Virus record (IMG/VR): IMGVR_UViG_3300042295_001845
Coordinates: 1 to 53,830 of that record
Strand: one strand, 5' to 3'
DNA length: 53,830 bases
Source: a virus
Position 1 is the stretch's first letter, and each line of letters starts with the position of its first letter. The position numbers and the translations under genes are program-made. Of the stretch, positions 29,202 to 36,500 are shown in pieces. Under the pieces are notes generated by a model. The model worked only from the letters and a program-made list of their open reading frames with translations. It made no database searches and had not been told where the DNA came from.

Positions 29202-29648
29202 TCATCTTATCATATACCACTCAAAAGGTCCATTTCTAAACGTCGTAACATCAAATTTCGCAAATTTCAATATTTTATAATAACTTTTTAACTTTTTAAC
29301 ATCAAAAGAACCTACTAAAATATATCCGTATTTTTTTGTCCACGTTTTTAACACAACTAGAAGTTGTTTTGCTACACCTATTTTAATATGGTCTGCTAAA
29401 CATGGATATTTCCTATTTTGCTGTTCCGGATTAAAACAAAGACGTTCACCAGAGGTTAACCCCAACCAATAATTATTACCCTCATCCTTGGCTAAAAATA
29501 GAGTATATTCATCTAATTTAATTTCTTCTACCAGTTCCATATCAAATTCATCCGTATTTTCGATATAATCTCCTATAAAAGATTCATTTATTAAATTTCC
29601 AGAACAATATTCTATTAGCATGTTTTCATATATCTGAGGTAATTCCAT
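29202..29648 (-). CDS. Unknown protein, possibly GNAT-like (148 aa)
   Basis: Start at ATG 29648, after tRNA-Ala. The end (I-K-I-G-V-A-K-Q-L-L-V-V-L-K-T-W ... Y-Y-K-I-L-K-F-A-K-F) vaguely recalls N-acetyltransferase folds. No acetyl-CoA loop is obvious. Confidence 0.5.
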   Translation of the reverse strand: MELPQIYENMLIEYCSGNLINESFIGDYIENTDEFDMELVEEIKLDEYTLFLAKDEGNNYWLGLTSGERLCFNPEQQNRKYPCLADHIKIGVAKQLLVVLKTWTKKYGYILVGSFDVKKLKSYYKILKFAKFDVTTFRNGPFEWYMIR

Positions 29649-29667
29649 GCTATTATTTATATAATAA

Positions 29668-29747
29668 TGGTGGAGGTTGTGGGTTACGATCCCACCTGAA
29701 TATCCTGTTTGCAAAACAGGCGACCACTCCAAGCAGTCCCAACCCCC
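29668..29747 (-). tRNA. tRNA-Ala (TGC)
   Basis: Acceptor GGGGGTT/AACCTCC with the G3-U70 alanine determinant, anticodon loop TTTGCAA on CCTGT/ACAGG, T-arm GTGGG-ATCGTAA-CCCAC, CCA. Confidence 0.93.
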
Positions 29748-29751
29748 ATGT

Positions 29752-29982
29752 TTATTCTAAAAATATTTTATCTCCGCATCTAATCACCTTCATCGCTAAT
29801 TTTTTGAATATATACTCTATATTTTCGCCAATTCCTTCTATTACACTTCCTGCCCGTGCAATTAGTTTACCAATGTTGACTATTAACACTAGTAACAATA
29901 ATGTTGGTACAAAGATCACTAGGTTTAGGAGCAAATAAGAAATCGCTACTAATCCATCTTTAATTATTTTTAATTTTTCCAT
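29752..29982 (-). CDS. Small membrane protein (76 aa)
   Basis: Hydrophobic segment L-V-A-I-S-Y-L-L-L-N-L-V-I-F-V-P-T-L-L-L (about residues 11-37), then a basic amphipathic half. Upstream neighbour of tRNA-Ala. Function unknown. Confidence 0.6.
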   Translation of the reverse strand: MEKLKIIKDGLVAISYLLLNLVIFVPTLLLLVLIVNIGKLIARAGSVIEGIGENIEYIFKKLAMKVIRCGDKIFLE

Positions 29983-29994
29983 ATTGTTTGATGG

Positions 29995-30171
29995 TTATCT
30001 TTTAGATGCTGTTACTTTTATTTTAGAAGAATCTATTGTAGCGTCTGGAAACTCTTTTTGAAAAACTTCTGCTAATTGCTCTTCTAAAATTTGTTTAAAT
30101 GTTTTTCTCGTTTTTAATAGTTGAAGTGCCTTTTCCTCCTCTTCTTTTAAGAGTTCTTGAAACGTTTTCAT
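29995..30171 (-). CDS. Small helical protein with capsid-targeting-like start (58 aa)
   Basis: ATG 30171 to TAA 29995. MKTFQELLKEEEEKALQLL... closely resembles the T4 internal-protein leader (M-K-T-Y-Q-E-F-I-A-E). The rest is a charged helix. It could be a small packaged internal protein, or the resemblance may be chance in a short helical sequence. Confidence 0.55.
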   Translation of the reverse strand: MKTFQELLKEEEEKALQLLKTRKTFKQILEEQLAEVFQKEFPDATIDSSKIKVTASKR

Positions 30172-30216
30172 TATTTATCGTTTTTTATATTCTTCAAAAC
30201 AAAAGCTATAGACTTA

Positions 30217-30426
30217 TCAATGAAATACAGTATACCTGATACAATCCATCCGTACAAATACCAAAACTGCTACAAATGGTAAATTAACAATAATTAATGC
30301 TGTTCCCGGCAATCCTACTAATATATTATATAACCATTTAAATATTACATGATACGATTTTCTTCTATATGAATCAAACCACAATATTACTGCATTATTA
30401 ATGTTATTTTTAAGAGTATTGTACAT
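30217..30426 (-). CDS. Small membrane protein (69 aa)
   Basis: Hydrophobic stretch W-L-Y-N-I-L-V-G-L-P-G-T-A-L-I-I-V-N-L-P (residues ~31-57). No family recognised. Confidence 0.55.
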   Translation of the reverse strand: MYNTLKNNINNAVILWFDSYRRKSYHVIFKWLYNILVGLPGTALIIVNLPFVAVLVFVRMDCIRYTVFH

Positions 30427-30448
30427 ATTATATTATTAATTATTAGTA

Positions 30449-30733
30449 TTATTCAATGATTTCATATTCATCTTTGTTATAAATTTTAACCTCACCTTTT
30501 TCCAAGGACTCGTCGAAATATTTTTTAAAATTTTCTTTAAAAGAATCTTTTGCTTCAGGAACTAAAACTGAAAAAGCATCAAATAATGCCCTAATTGTTC
30601 CTGCTGCATAAAAAGCAAGACGAAGAGGATCAATTTTCCCACTATCATCATTAAACTCAAGTGATAATGGAACTGTCTCCAATCTTACTACACCACGATC
30701 TTCCGTTTTACCATCTATTGATGTACTTTCCAT
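30449..30733 (-). CDS. Unknown protein, paralogue of the 32875-33162 product (94 aa)
   Basis: The second half, with R-A-L-F-D-A-F-S-V-L-V-P-E-A-K-D-S-F, parallels I-A-L-Y-E-A-F-L-A-H-V-P-E-N-I-Q-V-E-F in the other protein. A shared small family of unknown role. Confidence 0.6.
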   Translation of the reverse strand: MESTSIDGKTEDRGVVRLETVPLSLEFNDDSGKIDPLRLAFYAAGTIRALFDAFSVLVPEAKDSFKENFKKYFDESLEKGEVKIYNKDEYEIIE

Positions 30734-30799
30734 ATTTCCATATTTCCAATTTGTCCGATGATTTCTATTTGATGTTTCATATTTCCGTTAATTATTAGA

Positions 30800-30873
30800 T
30801 GGTGCGTGATGAGAGAATCGAACTCTCGTTTCGACATTGGCAATGTCATGTTCTGCCACTAAACTAATCACGC
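30800..30873 (-). tRNA. tRNA-Gly (GCC)
   Basis: Acceptor GCGTGAT/ATCACGC, anticodon loop TTGCCAA on TGACA/TGTCG, T-loop TTCGATT, CCA. Confidence 0.94.
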
Positions 30874-30929
30874 ATTTTTATAGTCGTATTTTTATAGTCG
30901 TATTTTTATAGTCGTATTTTTATAGTCGT
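30874..30929. repeat. Four tandem copies of a 14-bp unit
   Basis: ATTTTTATAGTCGT repeated four times without interruption, between tRNA-Gly and its promoter. On the transcribed strand each unit carries TATAAAAAT, so it also creates extra -10-like boxes. Confidence 0.95.
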
Positions 30930-30957
30930 ATTTTATCACATATCCGGAGATTGTCAA
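30930..30957 (-). promoter_or_regulatory. Sigma70-like promoter upstream of the 14-bp repeats
   Basis: TTGACA-N16-TAAAAT, followed by the repeat array and tRNA-Gly. Confidence 0.78.
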
Positions 30958-30966
30958 CAATTTTGG

Positions 30967-31040
30967 TGGCACGCACCCCCGAAATCGAATCGGGCCAATC
31001 GGATTTGGAGTCCAATTCGCCAGCCTTGGCATTGATGCGT
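30967..31040 (-). tRNA. tRNA-Trp (CCA)
   Basis: Acceptor ACGCATC/GGTGCGT, anticodon loop CTCCAAA on TTGGA/TCCGA, T-arm CCCGA-TTCGATT-TCGGG, G73, CCA. Confidence 0.92.
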
Positions 31041-31046
31041 ATATAT

Positions 31047-31116
31047 AATTTTTATAAAGGACTTGCACCTTTACTTCCCTCCTCCCGGAGGTTGAACTTC
31101 TTATTCGACTAAAAAT
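31047..31116 (-). tRNA. tRNA-like with a 4-nt anticodon loop
   Basis: Acceptor ATTTTTA/TAAAAAT and T-arm AAAGG-TGCAAGT-CCTTT pair well. The central hairpin CCTCC-GGGA-GGAGG leaves only four loop bases, as if three were lost from a TTGGGAA-type loop (Pro GGG). D-arm weak (GAA/TTC). No CCA. Confidence 0.5.
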
Positions 31117-31121
31117 TAATG

Positions 31122-31193
31122 AGCCTGTGGAGGGGATCGAACCCCCGTAATCCTCTTTACAAGAGAGGTGCTTAACCATTCAGCCACACAGGC
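31122..31193 (-). tRNA. tRNA-Thr (TGT), CCA not encoded
   Basis: Acceptor GCCTGTG/CACAGGC, anticodon loop CTTGTAA on CCTCT/AGAGG, T-loop TTCGATC. Followed by CAT instead of CCA. Confidence 0.9.
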
Positions 31194-31199
31194 AATGTT

Positions 31200-31340
31200 C
31201 ACTCCATTAGAGTAAGCTAGTTCTAATGAGTGATGCCTAATCAACGGCATTTGTCATAAACCAAAACAAATACATCTTGAACTGTTAGAGGATTTGGGTT
31301 TATGCAGCACCTCATTTTTGCAGCGATTGTTGATTAAGGG
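31200..31340 (-). ncRNA. Candidate structured non-coding RNA with pseudoknot
   Basis: Gene-free interval between tRNA-Ser and tRNA-Thr. Hairpin ATGCC/GGCAT (31233-31250) presents an 8-nt loop that is fully complementary to 31329-31336, giving a long-range pseudoknot. Other helices: ATAAACC/GGTTTAT (31256-31262 with 31297-31303) and CACTCcATTAGA/TCTAATGAGTG (31200-31232). No family recognised. Confidence 0.6.
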
Positions 31341-31433
31341 CGGGTAATTGAGGACATGCTCCCCAGACTATATTTTATTATAGTCTATTTTGCTTTCCAA
31401 GCAAACGTGGCACGCTTGTCCACTAAACTACCC
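31341..31433 (-). tRNA. tRNA-Ser (GGA)
   Basis: Acceptor GGGTAGT/ATTACCC, anticodon loop TTGGAAA on TTTGC/GCAAA, long variable arm AGACTATA/TATAGTCT, T-arm TGGGG-AGCATGT-CCTCA. CCC stands where CCA is expected. Confidence 0.88.
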
Positions 31434-31436
31434 AAA

Positions 31437-31512
31437 TGGCAGAACCAACGGAATTCGAATCCGCATCTTCAACCGTGACAGGGTTGCGTCTTGCCAGTTA
31501 GACTATGGTTCT
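31437..31512 (-). tRNA. tRNA-Asp (GTC)
   Basis: Acceptor AGAACCA/TGGTTCT, G73, anticodon loop CTGTCAC on CAACC/GGTTG, T-arm GCGGA/TCCGT, CCA. Its first 15 nt overlap the preceding coding sequence. Confidence 0.93.
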
Positions 31513-31977
31513 ATATTGAAATGTGATTAGCATCTTTTTCATTTTTTGAATTTCTTTTTCATTGAATTTCATTTTATACAAATCTTTTCTTTGAAAATCT
31601 TTTTTCAAAGCACTTGAAAGTTTCCTTTTTCTTGCTTTTGTTAAGCCTTCTATACACCCTAATTCTTCTTCTGTCAAACTTCTTTTTTCCAAAAACTTGA
31701 TTTTCCAAAACTGATAAGAATCATTTCTAAGACTCAATGTTTTTTCTTTTATTTCTTCTAATTCGGAAACTTTTTGGGAAATGTATTGGTTTTCTATCGC
31801 AAAATCTATTTCTTCTTTACAAGATTTACAAACAATTGTGCAATCACTTATTTTCTCAATTTTTCTATTCAGAATAAAAGAGTGAACAACTCTGGCAGTT
31901 CTGTTTTTACAAACCGTGCATTTCCAATCAGTTGATTGTTCTAATAACTTTTCTATTTCTTTTTTATAATTTTTCAT
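31498..31977 (-). CDS. Unknown zinc-finger protein (159 aa)
   Basis: C-T-V-C ... C-K-S-C within the first 70 residues, then charged helices. An upstream ATG at 32001 adds 8 Asn/Arg residues and is less likely. The stop lies inside tRNA-Asp, 15 nt past its 5' end. No family recognised. Confidence 0.62.
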   Translation of the reverse strand: MKNYKKEIEKLLEQSTDWKCTVCKNRTARVVHSFILNRKIEKISDCTIVCKSCKEEIDFAIENQYISQKVSELEEIKEKTLSLRNDSYQFWKIKFLEKRSLTEEELGCIEGLTKARKRKLSSALKKDFQRKDLYKMKFNEKEIQKMKKMLITFQYRTIV

Positions 31978-32094
31978 ACGATTGTTACGGTTATTATTCA
32001 TAACCCTGTTTCACAGATTAAATGATTATAGCTCATTTTTGGCCTTTTAAGTTGATTCTCGGTTTTGATCAACGACTATTTCTGATAAAATTAA

Positions 32095-32117
32095 AGCCCC
32101 GCTTTTTGGGCGAGGCT
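32095..32117 (-). terminator. Possible weak terminator hairpin
   Basis: AGCCTCGC / GCGGGGCT around a CCAAAAA loop, followed on the minus strand by TTTAATTTTA. The interval 31978-32148 holds no gene that I can support. Confidence 0.45.
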
Positions 32118-32148
32118 CTGAAAGTACAAAATTAATACAGTTCTTTAC

Positions 32149-32367
32149 CTACGCATTTTTTACGGTTGTGTCAAAATTTTTATTTTTTCCAGTTGTATTT
32201 TCTGTTTGAATAAAACTCTGACTTTTGCGCCAACCACTTGCCTCTGCTCCTGCAAAACTAGGTCGAGCTTCCGCCATAAAATGACTACGGAAATGAGTTG
32301 GCATTGAAAATATTTCAGATGCTGTCTTTTCTTTTGTCGAAAACTTGTATGTTGGAAGATTTTCCAT
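32149..32367 (-). CDS. Unknown protein (72 aa)
   Basis: MENLPTYKFSTKEKTASEIF..., with a polar, Ser/Thr/Ala-rich C-terminus. ATG 32367 follows the 166-aa gene. No family recognised. Confidence 0.5.
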   Translation of the reverse strand: MENLPTYKFSTKEKTASEIFSMPTHFRSHFMAEARPSFAGAEASGWRKSQSFIQTENTTGKNKNFDTTVKNA

Positions 32368-32377
32368 GTTGTTATTT

Positions 32378-32878
32378 CTACTTATTCTTTTTTGCAATTT
32401 TTTCTACAAGAAATTGTAAATGTTTTTCTAAACGTGTGATATTTCCGCCGATTTCTGATTTCTTTTCGTTTATTGCCAGTTTAACTGATTCATTCATTAA
32501 TTTAAATCCATCAGATTCTATAAATTTCACTATATTTTCCCAATCAGATAGTTCTCGGGAAAGCAATACTTCTGTAGAACTTATACAAATATGTAAATCC
32601 GTTAATATCATTGATATAATCTCCCCTACGGTGTCTGTATCGAAGATTATTGGTTGATTGCGTCCTCTTAATGCGGTACTAACTTCATGTAATGATATTA
32701 CATCTACATTCCGATGTGTCTCCCTATATGCTATTTTATGCAATTCTGTTGGAACTATAATTATAGGTTTTTTATCACTGAATGCAGCAATACTTTGCCT
32801 GAGTCCCAAACCTGTATGTCTGGTCGTACAAATATAGTGGTAAATATTTTTTAAATTTTCTATGATTGATTCGTTCAT
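32378..32878 (-). CDS. Unknown protein, degenerate P-loop-like (166 aa)
   Basis: The order strand-(T-R-H-T-G-L-G-L)-helix, then I-I-I-V-P-T-E, then Q-P-I-I-F-D-T-D, resembles a RecA-type nucleotide-binding core, but the Walker A lysine is missing. The C-terminus is a long helix. Start overlaps the next gene by 4 nt. Confidence 0.55.
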   Translation of the reverse strand: MNESIIENLKNIYHYICTTRHTGLGLRQSIAAFSDKKPIIIVPTELHKIAYRETHRNVDVISLHEVSTALRGRNQPIIFDTDTVGEIISMILTDLHICISSTEVLLSRELSDWENIVKFIESDGFKLMNESVKLAINEKKSEIGGNITRLEKHLQFLVEKIAKKNK

Positions 32879-33162
32879 ACTTTTATTGTTATCATGTGAT
32901 CGTCTTTCTCTTCAAACATAACATCAAAATTATGTTTTACTTGTTGCTCAAATTCAACCTGAATATTTTCTGGAACATGTGCGAGAAATGCTTCATAAAG
33001 TGCAATCATTGCGGATGCTACATACCGTGGATAGAATCCCACATTCTGATTTTTATTCAAAATTATCGCCGCAGGACTACCCAAATCATCCGTGTGATTC
33101 TCTTCTAAAACTTTAGTAATTAATGCAATTGGTATAATATTTTGAGGATTTTCTTCGGACAT
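32875..33162 (-). CDS. Unknown protein, paralogue of the 30449-30733 product (95 aa)
   Basis: Ends in an acidic helix; shares the A-L-Y-E-A-F...V-P-E core with the other copy. Role unknown. Confidence 0.6.
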   Translation of the reverse strand: MSEENPQNIIPIALITKVLEENHTDDLGSPAAIILNKNQNVGFYPRYVASAMIALYEAFLAHVPENIQVEFEQQVKHNFDVMFEEKDDHMITIKV

Positions 33163-33166
33163 ATTT

Positions 33167-33367
33167 TTAATTTTTCGGAAAATATCTAAGACAATGTTTG
33201 CATGTTACATGCTTCCAATTTCTTACCATCAGACCGCGAGGTGGGCGCTGGGAATAATACCCTTTGCCTCCCCGACAAACAGTGGTCGGAGTCAATTCGT
33301 AGCGCCCAAATCCAACATAAACATTAACCTTAGATTTATAGTTAGCTTTATGGATTGTGATACTCAT
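33167..33367 (-). CDS. Small basic protein with Cys pair (66 aa)
   Basis: MSITIHKANYKSKVNVYVGF... C-K-H-C at the end plus one more Cys. Follows the CAT tRNA by 9 nt. No family recognised. Confidence 0.55.
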   Translation of the reverse strand: MSITIHKANYKSKVNVYVGFGRYELTPTTVCRGGKGYYSQRPPRGLMVRNWKHVTCKHCLRYFPKN

Positions 33368-33375
33368 AAATTATG

Positions 33376-33457
33376 TTGCTGGGGGAGGATTCGAACCTCC
33401 GAGGCTTGCGCAGAAGGTTATGAGCCTTCCCTGATGACCAACTTCAGACACCCAGCA
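33376..33457 (-). tRNA. Class-II-like tRNA with CAT anticodon
   Basis: Acceptor TGCTGGG/CCCAGCA, D-stem CTGA/TCAG, anticodon loop CTCATAA on GAAGG/CCTTC, T-arm GGAGG-TTCGAAT-CCTCC. The variable region is 12 nt, long for Met or Ile. CCA not encoded. Could be an AUA-reading substrate of the phage TilS; identity unclear. Confidence 0.82.
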
Positions 33458-33462
33458 ATTCT

Positions 33463-33491
33463 ATTTTACACTATAAGATGTGGATTGTCAA
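33463..33491 (-). promoter_or_regulatory. Sigma70-like promoter heading the minus-strand block
   Basis: TTGACA-N17-TAAAAT, 6 nt upstream of the class-II CAT tRNA. Confidence 0.8.
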
Positions 33492-33529
33492 CAACTTTTT
33501 GGTTTTTTCTACAAACCATTGTTCCTTCC

Positions 33530-33537
33530 AATAAATA
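33530..33537 (+). promoter_or_regulatory. Late promoter-like AATAAATA
   Basis: 6 nt before ATG 33544 of the giant structural gene. Confidence 0.6.
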
Positions 33538-33543
33538 ATTTTA

Positions 33544-36500
33544 ATGTTATTGAGTGCTATACAAATTGCTAATCCATATCCAAACGAGAGAATCGACATT
33601 TCTTTTAATGAACTAAATCCTCAATTGTCAAATGCTCGTTTTGGTGTGAGATTTCGTTATTTCTATTATGATACATGGGAAGGCAAAATCAATTTTAGAA
33701 AAACGAATGATTATACTTTAATTGGTAATAACACAGTTGGAACTGTTTTAAGTGCAACTTCTCCAACTAATTTTTTAAATCCTAATGATTTAGCACCTTT
33801 TCGTTGGAATGTTAAAAGCGACCGAGAATATCTTTATTTAACTTTATTAGGAGGTTTATCAGCATTAACAATTTGGCCAAGTCACCCAATGCCAAAAATG
33901 ACAAAAAATAACAATTTTTCAATGTCATTGGATATTGGGGTTGTTAGTGCATCTGCATTCAATGGAGAAGTTCAAACTCCAGATTTTAGAAAACTAGTCA
34001 AAAAAACTAATTTTTCCACAGTTGATTTTAGTGATTCAAACATAGATACTTTATCAGGTTATGCAACACTTGCAGGAGGAAGAAAAAATTACGAATACTC
34101 TAGAAATATAAATTATTACAGAGTTTTCAATTCTTCTAGTTTATCTCCTGATCTGATTGCTAATAGTTTACGAATTGACATTCCTGTTATTACGTCCACT
34201 AATATTGCAGTTGATGTTCCTGACCAAATTTTCATTTTAAGTTTTTATAATGACTATTTTACAAATGATAATTTCAATTATATCTCTAATAATTTTGTCA
34301 CAAACTTGTCATGTTTAGAAAGTGAAGTATTAACAGAAATGGGAATAACAACACCTTACACTGTTCAAGCAAGTATGAATGATAAAAGTGGTGGAGTATT
34401 AATTGAATTAAAACCACCACTTTATATTAAACCAAATAGTGATATAACTGTTTGGTATGAAACATCTAGTCCAATTGCTCCGGGAGGCGTTCTTTTTCAA
34501 AAAACTGCAACTAATAATTTTTCATTAAGTGTTAATCAAGGAGTGTATCCAAATTCTCCAGTTTATCTTTTTAATTATAATTTTGTATCTCCTACCAAAG
34601 ATTTATTCACGGTAACATTTGCTCCTTCAAGTTTTGTTACATCACAAACAATTTCAAGTACAACTGTTGAAACTGTTATGGTTGATAATTATTATCAAAA
34701 TTCCTATGACATGCCAACAACAAGCAATATATTGTTTAAACGTTTCATCGAAACTAGAGGAGATAATTCATTATTAGCATATCGTGCTGCTGCACCTGCA
34801 ACAACTTATGTTAGTGAGCAATGGTTTCCTGCCAACTCTCATCAACAAATAGTTTTTAAAAACGATGGAAGCGGTAATAAACATAAAGTTCGTATTCAAT
34901 TACAAACTGCCGCAGGTGCTATTTTTGAAGAAGAAAATCAAATTCAATTTTTGCTAAACAAAGATAAAGTTGTTTTTAACTTATTCTTAACATCTTCCAC
35001 AGATTCGACCGCAATTGTTGAAGCAAATATTTTCCCAACTCCAAGCAATGAGTACCGAGTAAAATGGGATGCAAATCCTCCAGACAATATAATATTCAGA
35101 GATAAGAATGATAACGTTCTAGAAAGAAATACATTTTATCCATTACATGTTTATTCCAAAGTTTCAAACTTGGGAATCGACAAAACTGAAATTGTTTTAT
35201 ATTCTGAAGAATATGATTTATCAGCAAATACGTTTTGGTTTCCTCCAAGCAGTGTTTTCGGAAGTGCATATTTAGAAATAAAAGGCGATACAAACGATTA
35301 TAATAGCGCCAATTATTCCACGCTTAGTGCATTTGTTAATCGTAATGGATATTCGTATAGAGTTCCTACAAACGCTAATATTATATGGAATGAAACTGCA
35401 AACGATAATCGTGGAAGTGTAGTGTTATATACAAAAGATAATTTAAAAACTATTAAAGAATCAACTATATATTCTAGTTCTAATAATTATTCTCTAATAA
35501 ATGCAACCTTTTCTACAATTCCTGTAGAATCCGATCCTAAACAAGTTTTATTCAATATCTCATGTAATTTGTTTCGTGATGATTTTAATTTTAATGCTAC
35601 AAAAATGTTTAGTTTTCGTCAATATCCTCTCAAACAATATTTGTTTATTGATGCCAAAAAAGAAAGTGATTCAAATGTTTACCGTAGTGACGAATACACT
35701 AATATATTCTATTCCACTTCTGGAACGATTCTTTTATCAGCCATTTATGCAAACTTGAATGTTAATAGTGCTGATGTTAAATGGGATTACAAGTATAGCA
35801 ATGGAACAGTTGGTAATGCAACAGGTTCATCGTTAAACATTACGTTAAATACGGCAAGTGCATGTGTTTATTTGTCTGCATTTAATGCAACTCCAGTTGA
35901 TGGTGATTTTAAAGCATATAATTTCACAGATTATATGTGTTTCTATTTGTTATCAAGTATTCAACCTTTTAGTTATATTGGAATACCAAGTAATATTTAT
36001 GTTCCAATTTATCAACAAGAAATTGGAGATAGAGACGGAAATACTACCGCATTATCATTCCAGAATAATTCTTATTTAAACTCATTAGGAATGAGTGCAT
36101 ATAAACCATGTCATACGGAAAATTTCCAATTCTCTGCAACTCCCGGTTTTGATCGTTATGTTTGGAAAATAGGTTCTAAGATATATGAAACAAATAGTAG
36201 TTTTGCAGTTATCCCTGTAACATACAATGATGTTTCATCAAACAATACAGTTTCAGTTTCTGCATACAATTCAATCTTTATTGAAAGCAATCCTGTTTCA
36301 ATTTACAATTCTGCATCTTCTGATAATTCTTCGGTGTTTCGTGAAGACGTTCAATTCTATGATTTCCCAAGTCCAGACGTATTTATAACACTGAGTAACA
36401 ATTATTTTAATGTTAATAAATATGCAGAAACCCCGGAATTAAATTGTACAATAAACACATCATATACAACTCTTGTTAATTATAATGTCAATTTGGTATT

